DNA from: Monoplex corrugatus
Lineage: Eukaryota; Mollusca; Gastropoda; Littorinimorpha; Ranellidae
Direction of reading: 5' to 3'
Assembly (NCBI GenBank): GCA_030674185.1
Contig: JAPXFY010000026.1
Coordinates: 51,364,746 to 51,428,745, forward strand
Length of the DNA stretch: 64,000 bases
Under the pieces are notes generated by a model. It was not told where the DNA came from, did not search any database, and saw nothing but the letters and a program-made list of their open reading frames with translations. How positions within the stretch are numbered: the stretch's first letter is position 1; the number at the start of each line of letters is the position of its first letter. Position numbers and translations under genes: made by a program. Shown here piece by piece: positions 36,091 through 46,601 of this stretch.

Positions 36091-36269
36091 GAGAACTCTG
36101 AAACTCGGAATTTTAATGAATTTAGGCCAACAGCCTCTTTCATAGGGGAAATCATACGGCACACATTTCTGTACAACATAATTAACACACTTCAGTGTAT
36201 ATACATGGGAATATTCGTAATCTGCTAATGTAGAAAATGACAGCTGTTGTTTCAAATTCGTATGTTCAA

Positions 36270-36585
36270 AATACTTTTTCTCTTATTTTAAAGGCAGCGA
36301 ACAAAAACTTCGCCATGTTCACTGTGGTTCCCACAGAGTCATCCGTCATTTTTCTAATAATACAATCTTCTAAGTTATTGGCTTCAGCGATATCTAAATG
36401 ACAAGACTGTCTGACCTGATTGTACAGAGGGCATTCAAACAGAAAATGTATCTCGTTTTCCTGCACATCTGGATAAACTGGACATGAAGTGCTGACAGTC
36501 GTAGGCACAAAGCGATATCTGAGAAAGTTTAACTGAGACACGCCCATCCTAAATTGTGCTATAGCATTTCTAAACACTTCAACAT
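36270..36585 (-). mobile_element. LINE C-terminal fragment (CR1-like type)
   Basis: The minus strand encodes AIAQFRMGVSQLNFLRYRF, then ENEIHFLFECPLYNQVRQ and FLFAAFKIREKVF. The pattern FRxGxSxL...HFLFxCPxY is the common end of a LINE polyprotein family in marine invertebrates. The first half of the zinc motif is altered (CPVYP where CPxCP is usual). Only the C-terminus is present. Confidence 0.75.
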
Positions 36586-36807
36586 GAAAGAATAAACAAA
36601 CAGATAAACAGACGAATAAGTAAGTAAAAAAAACCTCATCCACACTGATGCTCTATTCATCTAGCGTCCGGGCTTGGTCATAAGTCAAATCGTCAGTATA
36701 TCCATCTGAGGAAGCATGTTTATTTCAGCCCAGATATGCACATGCTTGCCGTTTTATCTACTCTACGCAGGCAACATAACATACTCTGTCATTACTGTTA
36801 CTGTTAT

Positions 36808-37295
36808 TTTTGTTTAAAGCCCAGCCGACTGTGTAGAGCCACATCAGGGCTATAACCGTTTCAAAACATACACAATACTTCGACATGAAAAAAAAAAGGA
36901 AAAGAAATTACATACACATATCAATGCATTCACGCACATAATCTGAGGAGATGCCTCTGGCGTTGACCACTCCATCCAATTTATTGCACAGAGGATTTAA
37001 AAAACATTCCTAAATACAAACTTAACTATAAGGACACTAAATCAGACATAAAAATGGACCTAAACTATCTAAAATTGCTTCTGCATATCTCAATTCCCCA
37101 GAGCCAAAAATGCACTTAATGCATGTACCCAATTATCAATTCCATGAGAAAGTACGTAAGACTTTATCGAACAAGTGAATGGACCAGCAAGACACAAAAT
37201 GATAGGAAGAAATGACAGAAAGCAAAGCAGGAAGAAAGAAATAAAAAGAGTGACAGAAAAGAGAAAATTTCCAGCATAGAATATCCAGAAGGTGC
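36808..37295 (-). mobile_element. SINE family A, copy 9
   Basis: 3' end 'tgtttaaagcccagccgact' complete with an (ACAGTAATAACA)-type tail upstream. The 5' end stops in 'gaatatccagaagg'. It lies about 90 bases from receptor exon 7. Confidence 0.88.
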
Positions 37296-37384
37296 TCTAC
37301 CGACACCAACTGCAATAATACATTAAAAATCAACAAACGAATCAGAATCAAACAATACAACAAAAGCACAACGCTCCAACTCAC

Positions 37385-37622
37385 CCACATGGATGTTCCA
37401 CTGGTGGCCGCCACAACCCAGCTGCTCAGACTCAATGGCTGACAACCTTGACTCGAACACGGTCATATAGATGGGCGACCCTTGAGGCAGGTCGTCAGGG
37501 GGAATAATCGTGGTTGGTGTGTTGAAGGTGGTGCTGTAGTGTTCATCGTGCGCTGCCGGGTTGGGGTCTCTGTCCGTGTAGGAGACGTAGATGTCCAGTT
37601 TCCCACAATCAACGTCCAGTGA
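37385..37622 (-). CDS. receptor exon 7: beta-rich extracellular domain
   Basis: 238 bases between acceptor cttcctgcctccag and donor GTGAGTTG, entering in phase 0 and leaving with one base. It encodes SLDVDCGKLDIYVSYTDRDP, then DDLPQGSPIYMTVFESRLSA and ends CGGHQWNIHV. The alternating hydrophobic pattern (LDIYVSY, IYMTVFE) suggests a beta sandwich and resembles PPC-like or CUB-like modules, but I cannot assign it. Two cysteines are present (VDCG, LGCG). It continues exon 6 without a phase break and leads into the SRCR domain. Confidence 0.85.
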
Positions 37623-37999
37623 CTGGAGGCAGGAAGAAGAGAATAAAGATGAGTAATAAAGAAACAATTGTCAAGGTCCCTGCGACTTTGTATAAAAATC
37701 AAATGAAATAAAACAGTGAACACAGAATGTCAGAGGTTCCTGAGAACAGTGCTATCCACACACTTTTCTCAAGAAGAGCTATTCTTAGGCACTGTTTTTG
37801 TGCGTGTGACCTTGACCTTGGGACCATGACTTCCAAACTTATGCATGAGCTAGTCCTTAGCCTTCTGAAGCTTTGACCTGGTAAAAATCCGTCCATAAAT
37901 ACCCGAGAAAACCTTGCTGACATCTTTTCTGTCACACACAGACACACACACACACCTCCACGATCGACATGAAACAACTTCCATTTGTTTAGAAAAAGG

Positions 38000-38109
38000 G
38001 AGATTAGAGTCAACAAACGTACACGCGCACACACACACACACACACACACACAAACGTCCCTCTACAATCAATATTTTTTTAGAAAAAGGGAGAGAGATC
38101 AAAGTCAAA

Positions 38110-38178
<69 letters not shown>

Positions 38179-38210
38179 ACACACACACACACACACACGC
38201 ACACACAGTG
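38000..38210. repeat. (CA)n microsatellites with repeated 'ccctctacaatc' blocks
   Basis: CA runs alternate with repeated text: 'cttccatttgtttagaaaaagggagattagagtc' at about 37979 and variants at 38066, 38234 and 38336. This is a roughly 100-bp repeat unit with embedded CA tracts, spanning about 37940-38395. Confidence 0.8.
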
Positions 38211-38477
38211 CCCCTCTACGACTGATATGAAACAACTTCCATTTTCCAGAAAACGGGAGATTAGAGTCCACACACACGCACACACACACTCACAGATACA
38301 TACACGTCCCTCTATGATGATCGATATGAAACAACTTCCTTTTTTTTCTTACGAAAAAGGAGATCTGAGTCAACACACACACACACACACACAAAACCAT
38401 GAGGCATACAGCGACCATCCCCCCCCCCCCCCCAATAAAGAAAAACCAAATGCACACAGAAATAGACGTCCACTCAC

Positions 38478-38581
38478 AATGGTACCATTGGAGCCAGGGT
38501 TGGGGATACGCAGAGTGGTCACCTCACCTGCCTCAGGTATGTCCTTGGTCATCTGTGAGCCAGGTTGGAGAACAAGACTGG
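38478..38581 (-). CDS. receptor exon 6: start of beta-rich domain
   Basis: 104 bases between acceptor gtgtgtgaaacag and donor GTGAGTGG. The G carried from exon 5 plus CC gives Ala, then SLVLQPGSQMTKDIPEAGEV and TTLRIPNPGSNGTI. The exon leaves in phase 0 and joins SLDVDCG of exon 7. The acceptor has no normal polypyrimidine tract: about 70 bases of (GT)n precede the AG directly. NGT is a possible N-glycosylation site. The exon links the vWA domain to the beta module. Confidence 0.82.
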
Positions 38582-38583
38582 CT

Positions 38584-38628
<45 letters not shown>

Positions 38629-38657
38629 CACACACACACACACACACACACACACTG
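38582..38657. repeat. (CA)n abutting receptor exon 6
   Basis: CA dinucleotides run up to the splice acceptor; on the transcribed strand this reads (TG)n then aaacag. Confidence 0.95.
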
Positions 38658-38689
38658 GTAATCAAACATAAGCATGCGCGTGCAAACAT

Positions 38690-39650
38690 ACAATTAATGA
38701 TCATACATTAAATATGCATGCCCACACATAAACACGTATGAAGAAACACACACACACACGTGTGCATACATATCCAAACAAAGTGCACACACAAGTGACA
38801 ATCACACACATTAAACACATGTACACGCACTCAGAGAAACTCATTCACGTACAGGCACATACGTAGAGGCGCACGAACACGCATGCACGTACACGCGTAT
38901 ACACACGCGCACACACACACACACACACGCACTTATGCATGAATTTACACAAACATAGATACACAGGCACGAAATACATATGCATGCACAAGTGATGCTC
39001 ACACATTTAACACACATGCTCACACATTTAACACACATGCTCACACATTTAACACACGTAATACACTCAAAACCGTGGACACACACACACACACACATAT
39101 ACACACACGCACATACACACACGATGCATGCATGCATACAACCATGCACATAAACAAAACACCACGCATGCAAGCATACGCGCATATACAATAATGACAA
39201 ATTAAGCACACATGCTCGAAAGCATATACATGCACAGAACAGCACGCACACACGCTTGTAGATGCAAGCATGCACACGAATGTGAACATACACACATAAA
39301 GGTATGTGTACACAAATGTGATGACCATGCATTCAAGGTAACAAACAAACACACAGACACTTTAAGCATGCACACACAGGCATACACAAACACACATGCA
39401 CACACATACACGATGATCACAAATTAAACACACATGCATGTAGACAGATAAACACACTTACACACGATCGCACACACACATGCATGCGCTCGCACACACA
39501 CACACGCTCACATATACACAGACACACATCCAAAGAAATATACACACATGCTGCAAACATACACATACATGCAAGTAATGATTATAAACAGGCATGCATG
39601 CATACAGATAAATACACACACACGTACGCACGCACACACACACACACCAT
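38690..39650. repeat. CA/CATG-rich low-complexity region
   Basis: About 1 kb of degenerate CACA, CATGCA and ACACGTA text with tandem triplication of 'tgctcacacatttaacacac' near 38995-39055. No gene. Confidence 0.9.
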
Positions 39651-41329
39651 TTATTTTCAAAAGGTTACGGGCGGCTCATAAACAGCTTATCAGTATTAAG
39701 TCCAGACCAAATAAACTATGTATTATTACATGTTAACTCCTAGCAGTGTAACCATCGAACCATGTCCACTCGAAGTTTATGGGTTTGGGCAACTGGGCAC
39801 TCAGTGTTATTATGAACATCACACGGCTTTTTGGCCATGAGCCCCTTAATTTCTGGCATCCTCATCAGACGCGTGTTAATTTTCTCCAGACTTTACACAG
39901 GAATCTGGTTAGAGCAAAAGGGTGGCAGTAAAAGGGGTTGTGAGGTCTTTTGCCGGTTTGGATATGGGTATGATAAAGACCTTTCGCCTACGGTTCACAG
40001 AAGGTTAAACATAGAACAACTCCCAAACAGGGTGCTGGGAGACGTTTGTGCAAGTTTTAGTGTACCTGCCGGTTTGGATATGGGCATGATGAGGACCACT
40101 AGCCAAGAAGGAAGGAAGGACCCTATGGTCCATAGAAGGTTAAACACTTATGGGACAACTCCCAAAGAGATGTCTAAAGAGGTTATACTGTATGTCAATG
40201 GGGTCAACAGAAAATTCATCGCAGGACAGACATACTTCAGCTCCAGCAAACAGATGACAGGCTGTAGTATTCAGGATTATCTGGGGCAAAGTTACAGGTC
40301 TTCATTCTTTATGAGTTTTATTTTTTCACAAAAATCTTAGATTGCTATACGAAAGCGGCGACCAACAAGTGTGAGACTACTTGTTTTTCTGCTACTAAAA
40401 TGTCTTCCAGTTCTAAGTGATGTATGGTGGGGCAGGTGCTATTTCTTCTTATTTTGGCATTACTCTCCAGACCTCTTTAAGCAGTGGTTCTAAAGCAGAC
40501 GTTTTGCCTTCAGAAAATGTAGGTACTTTTTTTTTACCTTAATGTGCTGAATTCTGTGTTCTTTAAGCTAGACTGGGCAGGGGTGACAAAAGGCAGCATA
40601 TACTCCTTGGCAATGAAAAAAATAAACTGGCTCATAACGGTGCCCTTCATGCTGCTTTCCACGCCTGTCACAGGCTGCTTCGTTTGTGCAGCTGATGGCC
40701 AGGTGGTACTTATAGTATGACATCGGGGAGGAAATGTAAAGATCACCTTTGAACCTTCAATACCCGATTGACATATGTGCCGATAGCTCTAGTTTGCAAA
40801 CGTAAAGATCAGAATATTAATTGGAAATCATGAGTTGTCTTTCTTGACAGAAGCTCACTGAGACCCTGTGCTTTAAATGCGTCTTTTATTCCACTCTGAG
40901 AAAGATCGGCCAAGTCTAAACAATGAAAGACCCCCTTGCAGCAGTCAGAAGATTGGTGAACAGACATCATAACTATTCTGTCTGTAAATGGTTTACTGTT
41001 AAGGTTTTGCAGCTGTTTGGGGAATGGCTAGTTTTTATCATATTCAACTGAAAACGCATCCCCTCGTAGTCTTTATTAGCTTTAAGGTACCCACTAGGGC
41101 CTTGAATCCTTTGTCCACGCAAACAAAGGAGTTTGTTCAGCAGTTTCTTTGCATCAGCTCCCTCTTTTCTCTTTCATAAAGAAAGTAGGGTAGAAATGCA
41201 GCTTCCAGAAGATTTCCTCTAATAGCGGCTGTCATAAGGTCCCATTCCTTTTGTTGAAATGATTGAATTAATGAGACTTAGGCCCATTGATGACTGGACA
41301 AAGTCCACCACTCCAGGAGAATTGCTGCT
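39651..41329. other. unassigned block with internal duplication
   Basis: A 117-bp duplication at about 39945-40180 shares 'gccggtttggatatggg' and 'aaggttaaaca...acaactcccaaa'. The plus frame near 40175 and minus frames near 40850-41200 look mildly protein-like but are broken and match nothing I know. Probably a decayed mobile element in the intron between receptor exons 5 and 6. Confidence 0.4.
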
Positions 41330-41487
41330 GAGGAAGTTACAATGGATGGCCATTATCATGGTGTCCGTCTGCATGAAACCATCATGGATGACCTCAGTTG
41401 ATGCATCATAGTGATGTATCTTAATGACTGACTAACATACGGCTCCAGCACGAGGTTACGGGCCACTTGCGGGAACCATCACTCAGA
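41330..41487 (-). mobile_element. 5' region fragment of an I/Nimb-type LINE
   Basis: Shares 'acaatggatggcca', 'gcatgaaacca', 'aatgactgact' and 'gttacgggccacttgcggg' with the 5' end of the full-length LINE (51712-51860). Same orientation, diverged. Confidence 0.55.
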
Positions 41488-41679
41488 CTAAAACATAGCC
41501 AATCACCCAGTTGTTTACAACAATCATTGATGCTAAAAGATGGCGAGTCCCATAGAACAAGGCAGCATGGACCACAAGATCTGAACAGGGGCTGAAGACA
41601 GGACAAAGGTCGGTAAGACAGAAGACAGAGCAGAAGGAAACGATTCCAGCCTCTTACTTACAAGCATCAGTGTACTCAC

Positions 41680-41925
41680 AAGGTCCATCGGATAGTATGA
41701 TTATGCGCTTCACAGGACAGCATAATTATGCGGTCCACTGGACGGTATAATGATTTGATCTACTGTACTGTAGAATAGGACCGTAGAAATATGTTGTCTA
41801 CCGGACAGTAGAATTATGTGATCAATGGATGGCATAATCATATACAATATAGTTTACCAGCTGGTACAGTTATGTAGTCCACTACAGTATAACTGCGGTC
41901 AATCAGACGGTATACGAGGGGAGAG
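41680..41925. repeat. degenerate minisatellite, unit about 30 bp
   Basis: About eight diverged units of 'ggtcca..ggacagtataat', for example near 41683, 41720, 41740, 41795 and 41875. Confidence 0.65.
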
Positions 41926-42429
41926 AATCATGCCTTTCCTCTCTTGGAGTTGAGAATACATCCCTTCGGAATTGCAGCTCCTGGCAATCATGCATCTTTT
42001 GTAACAACTGAACCACACAAGCTTACTTCCCTAGATTTTATAAGCCTCGTATTTCTTTTCTAATTTTTTTTTTCGTTTACCTTTCACAAGTTCTCAGTCA
42101 TCTAAGTGAGGACCACAGTTTATGGACTGCAGCTATATGGTTTAAGGGTGGTTTACTGTGCATGTGTATCAATATTCCTCTCCTTCTATCCCAGGAAGTC
42201 AGTGTGAGGAGTTCTGCACAGAGCAAAATGATCATCACCTTTTGTGAGAGCTTAACGACCTTCCTAATGGAAGACACATGAGACCGGCAGTCACTGGGAG
42301 GGTTCCCTAGGACCTTTCTCTATCCTGATCCCCCCCAATTTTTTTATTTTATTTTTGGTACCGTCTCTCACAAAGTTCTGTTTCGTTTGTGCCATTCAGA
42401 CCACACAGACAATTCCATCGAGTATAATA

Positions 42430-42443
42430 TATGTATGTGTGTG

Positions 42444-42475
<32 letters not shown>

Positions 42476-42615
42476 TGCGTGCATGCGTGCGTGCGTGTGT
42501 GTGCGTGTGTGTGTGTGCGTGCGTGCGTGCGTGTGTGTGTGTGCATGTGCGAGTGCGTGTGAGAGTGCATGTGCACGCGTTTGCGTTTGCATGTGTGTGT
42601 GTGTGTGTGCTTGCT
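42430..42615. repeat. (GT)/(GTGC) microsatellite
   Basis: 'gtgtgtgtgcgtgcgtgcgt' type run with many CG steps; possible Z-DNA former. Confidence 0.95.
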
Positions 42616-42721
42616 TGCCGCGGCAAGTGGGACGACTCTATGGCTCCTGTTACAGAGTCATTGCAAACAAATTTTTACTGATTTACTATATTCAATTCGT
42701 AGCCCGTTGAGTGAAAATCTA

Positions 42722-42890
42722 CACGGTAAGGTAGTTAGGTGGTGACCATAGTTACAAGAGCACAAGCCCGATGACAGATAATCTACTCAATAAGGTAGTT
42801 AGGTGGTGACATTAGTTACCAGAGCACAAGCCAGTTGATAGATAAATTATACGATAAGGTAGTTAGGTGGTGACCATAGTTACCAGAGCA
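42722..42890. repeat. three-unit minisatellite covering the exon 5 donor
   Basis: Units of about 60 bp at 42722, 42788 and 42853 share 'aaggtagttaggtggtgac' and 'ttaccagagca'. The last unit contains the real splice donor of receptor exon 5; the others carry donor-like copies. Confidence 0.85.
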
Positions 42891-43043
42891 GGTGCTGAGC
42901 TGGATCTGGGTGAGGATGGAGAAAATGGAAGAGAAGTCAGTGAGGGTAAACACGTGTGAACAATTGGGGGAGGTGGCCAGTGAGTTGATCTCATCAAGGC
43001 TGGAGTTAGCTGATCCTATAACCAACACGTTTGTGCCTTTGTC
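42884..43043 (-). CDS. receptor exon 5: C-terminal part of vWA domain
   Basis: 160 bases between acceptor ctttttccaccag and donor GTAACTATGG. It encodes DKGTNVLVIGSANSSLDEIN, then LATSPNCSHVFTLTDFSSIF and ILTQIQLSTCS. The VLVIG..N...DEI..LA..P..HVFT..DF..I pattern is the last third of a vWA fold. Entry is in phase 0 and exit carries one base into exon 6. NCS and NSS are possible N-glycosylation sites. The final Cys may pair with the Cys before the vWA domain in exon 2, as in many secreted vWA domains; that is inference. Confidence 0.9.
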
Positions 43044-43054
43044 CTGGTGGAAAA

Positions 43055-43165
43055 AGAATCTTCGTCATTATCATCATCATTATGATCACCGTCGTCGTCG
43101 TCGTCGTCATCATCATCATCATCATCATATCATCATCATCTCATCATCATCATCATCATCATGAC
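43055..43165. repeat. (CAT)n / (CGT)n microsatellite
   Basis: Trinucleotide run just upstream of receptor exon 5, with a short (CGT)6 patch. Confidence 0.95.
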
Positions 43166-43876
43166 CACGACAAAATCAAACTATTTTGTACCAGTCAACA
43201 TGGCGAAATGATCAGCATAACAGAAAACTTATCCTGGATTCGAACCCCCATCAAGTAAAAACAAACAATAATGCTGTTTCTTTCTTTTTTTTGCGGGGGG
43301 TGGGGGGTGGGGGGGGGGGGCTGACTGGCTGCTATCTCCGGGAGTTGAGTGTTCTATGGACTCATTGGGAAGACTGGGACCACACAGTCAAGTCTCAGCT
43401 GAAATGAGCGAGCAGAATGGGGCTGGCAACACAAGATCTAAGAGAGGTGCAAAAGATGTGGCAGCAAGACATAAAATTAAAGAAAGAGAATTTGTTTGTA
43501 TGTCATAGTTGCCTGCTCATGTGACAAGCCCATTCCTGCATTTGTTCTGTTGAAAATATAATCATCTTAGTTATTATCGTCATCATCATCACCACTGGTG
43601 TCTTCATCGTCATCACCATCACTACTTCATGATCAATATGATGTACAATGATAACAACAGCAATCCTTTCAGGATGAAGTTGCCTGTAGCTATGGCATGA
43701 CATGCTGTCTCTGTGTCCTGCGGAGAAATAATCATTACTGTTCACATCGTCATTAATCTTATTATCACCGGCAACTCTGTCATTTCCTTATGGAGAACAT
43801 CCTGAATTTTACATGGTGAATCCATTGTGAACATGAGAAAGATTAATTAGAAAAAAGGACTCAAGCAGGCACCTAC
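43166..43876. other. intron between receptor exons 4 and 5
   Basis: Poly-G run at about 43295-43320, a second (CAT)n patch at about 43575-43625, no coding. Confidence 0.5.
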
Positions 43877-44040
43877 TTTCAGTGTGACGGCGGAGCTGAG
43901 AGAGGCGGCTAAGTCACTGGACGCCCCTCCAGTGATGAGGATGGCCACCTTGATGGCATCACTGCGTGCGCCACTGCTGACGTCATACAATGTCACTGCC
44001 GCCTGGTCCAGTGCCGCATAGGTCAGTGTGCCCCCTCCCA
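43877..44040 (-). CDS. receptor exon 4: central vWA domain
   Basis: 164 bases between acceptor ctggatgtttcag and donor GTAGGTGC. The T carried from exon 3 plus TG gives Leu, then GGGTLTYAALDQAAVTLYD, SSGARSDAIKVAILIT and GGASSDLAASLSSAVTLK. GGGT supplies the threonine of the metal-ion-dependent adhesion site. The later TDG motif reads TGG here, so the last metal-binding Asp is replaced by Gly. The exon leaves in phase 0 and joins exon 5. Confidence 0.9.
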
Positions 44041-44081
44041 CTGAAACATCCAGTTTAGAACTTTAAGTTTTCAAAGACCTG
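44027..44081. repeat. first unit of an acceptor-spanning minisatellite
   Basis: The text across the exon 4 acceptor ('cctcccactgaaacatccag', then 'tttagaactt') recurs at 52203-52260 and partly at 52303-52335. The first unit is interrupted by the SINE/LINE nest. Confidence 0.8.
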
Positions 44082-44225
44082 TTGTTGTTTTTGTTATTGC
44101 TGTTTAAAGCCTAGTTGACTGCGTAGAGCCATATCAAGGCTATAACCGCTTCAAAACATATAAAACTTCAACAGGAAAAAAAGAAAAAGAAAAAGAAAAG
44201 AAAATTAAGTACACATATCAATGTG
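44082..44225 (-). mobile_element. SINE family A, copy 10, 3' part
   Basis: 'gctgtttaaagcctagttga' with a (TTGTTATTG)-type tail. Split from 46163-46588 by the RTE-like LINE. Target-site copy AGTTTTCAAAG at 44066-44076. Confidence 0.9.
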
Positions 44226-46162
44226 AGGAAATCCCTAAGGCAGATAGAAAAGCAAAAAAGAACTGGATGACTAATGAAATTTTGGGCTTGATGGAGGAAA
44301 GCAAAGAGAAACGAGGAGATCTACAGGAAGATAAACAAGGAGATCAGGAATAGGTGCAATGAAGCTAAGGAAGCTTGGCTGAAAACAAAGTGCAAAGAAA
44401 TGGAAGACCGACACAAAACGGATCTTCAGGGTATGTACAGACGAATTGAAGAAATTGTCCACAGAAAAAATACATGCACATCAACTGGTTGCTTGAAATC
44501 GAAAGATGGCACGCTTATCATGGAAAAAGACAAAATACTGGACAGATGGGGAAAGTACATTAAAGACGTTTTTGGGGATGACAGAAACGAAGAACACATT
44601 ATAAAAAAGAACTTTGAAGGACCACCCATAATGAAAGATGAAGTTAGAGCGGCACTGAAAAAGATGAAACCGGGAAAAGCCCCAGGACCAGACAACATTA
44701 CTACAGAGATGATTGAAGCTCTGGAGGAATTTGGCATAGAAAAAATAACAGGCTAAATGAAATTTACGACACTGGAAAAATCCCCAAAGATATGTCAAAA
44801 TCAATTTTCATTGCACTTCCAAAGAAGACAGGGGCTATAGAATGCGAACTCCATCGCACAATCAGTTTGATGAGTCATGTAACAAAACTCCTGTTAAGAA
44901 TAATCATGATGAGGACAAGGAATAGAATCAAAAGAGAAATAGCAGAAGAACAGTGTGGATTTGTGGAAGGGAAAGCAACTATTAATGCCATATACATCCT
45001 AAGAACTATATACATCCTAAGAACTATCATAGAGAGGTCAAAAGAGATGAATAAGGATTTGTATTTATGCTTTGTTGACTACACCAAGGCTTTCGATCGG
45101 GTAAGACATGATGAATTGATCAACCAGCTGGAGAGACTCAATGTTGATGGAAAAGATCTACGAAAAATCAGAAATATGTACTGGGAACAAACAGCTGCAA
45201 TGAGAATAGAAAAAAATGTAAGCTCTTTCCAAAATATCAAAAGAGGAGTCAGACAGGGTTGTGTTTTTTCACCAGATCTGTTTTCACTTTACAGCGAAAA
45301 CATCATGAGACACCTAGAAGAATACCCTGGATTGAAGGTTAGAGGGAAAATGATAACATTCGATACGCAGATGACACCGTGCTAATTGCAAACAGTGAAA
45401 GAGACCTACAAAACCTTGTGAATATAATAGAAATAGAAAGCAAAGGTAAGGGGTTAGAACTAAACAGCAGGAAGACTGAAGTCATGGTGATCAGTAAAAA
45501 ACATGAAATCCTCTCATGCAAAATAACAGCAAATGGCACAACCTTGACACAGGTTGATAAATTCAAATACCTGGGAATGATCATTTCATCAGACGGCAGG
45601 TGCACATCAGAAATAGCCGGCAGAATCGGCCAAGCCAAAACAGCATTCAAGAAGATGACAAGCATTCTTACCAACAAATGCCTGTCAATTAACATCAGGA
45701 AGAGAGTTCTTGAATGTTATATAGAACCAATGCTGTTGTACGGATGTGAGGCGTGGACAGTCAACAAACAAAGCCAGAACAAGATTGAGGCAGCCGAGAT
45801 GTGGTTTCTAAGAAGAATGTTGAGAGTTCCATGGACAGCAAAGAAAACAAATGAGACAGTCTTGATGGAGGCAGACACAAGTAGATCACTCATAAGGAAG
45901 ATTAGGAAAAGACAGGCAACATTTATAGGCCATTTTATGAGGAAGGGGGATTTGGAGCACCTGGTCACAATGGGAAAGCTGGAGGGAAAGAGAGCACCGG
46001 GTAGACCCAGGGAGAAAATGCTGGACGGACTTGCAGAGTGGCTGGGGGGACGAGGTGGGTGGGGGAGACGCTAGGGGCAACGAGAGATAGAGACAGATGG
46101 AAGTCCATGATCGCCAACGCCATGCGGCAGGGCACCTGATGATGATGATGATGATGATGAAT
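44224..46162 (+). mobile_element. RTE-like LINE, 1.94 kb, inserted in a SINE
   Basis: The plus strand encodes a 5'-truncated LINE in three frames: RRIEEIVHRKNTCTSTG and KPGKAPGPDNI (44400-44756); QCGFVEGKATINAIYILRT, FVDYTKAFDRVRHDEL and GVRQGCVFSPDLF (44792-45385); then SERDLQNLVNI, MLLYGCEAWTVN and GKLEGKRAPGRPRE (45379-46074). The YADD box is hit by a frameshift at about 45360. An 18-bp duplication repeats 'YILRTI'. The 3' end is (ATG)n followed by 'aatgcatttgcgc', resuming the SINE. Few stops but several frameshifts. Confidence 0.9.
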
Positions 46163-46588
46163 GCATTTGCGCATAATATCTAAGGACATGACCCGGCGTT
46201 GATCACTCCGTCCAATTTATCCCACAGGGGATTAAAAAAAAAAACACACCTGAATACAAATATAAGCATACCTTAAGGCATCAAAACATATATAAAAACA
46301 GGTATAAATTACCTAAAATTGCTTCCGCATATCTCATTTCCCTAGAGCCAAAAACTGCACTTAATACATGCACCCAATTTTCAATCCTAAGAAAAAGTAC
46401 ATAAGATTTTATTGAACACATACAGGTGAATGGACCAGTAAGACGGAAAATAATTGGAAAACTGACAGAAAACAAAGGAACAAGGCAGAAACAAAGAGAG
46501 TGACAGAAAAGAGGAAATTTCTAGCACAGAATTTCCAGAAGGTAGGGATACTATTTATACTAATGAGCCCCCGGCATCCCCATGAGCG
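46163..46588 (-). mobile_element. SINE family A, copy 10, 5' part
   Basis: Resumes the SINE at 'aatgcatttgcgc' and runs to the complete 5' end 'gcccccggcatccccatgag'. Confidence 0.9.
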
Positions 46589-46601
46589 AGTTTCAAAGGC
46601 G
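46589..46601. repeat. target-site duplication AGTTTCAAAGGCG
   Basis: Matches 52143-52155 (AGTTTCAAAGACG) at 12 of 13 bases, flanking the full-length LINE, and also 44066-44076 beyond the SINE. Confidence 0.85.

Noticed and set aside
39831..40340. 169-codon plus-strand open frame
   Set aside because: It spans a 117-bp internal duplication, lacks splice or promoter context and matches nothing I recognise.
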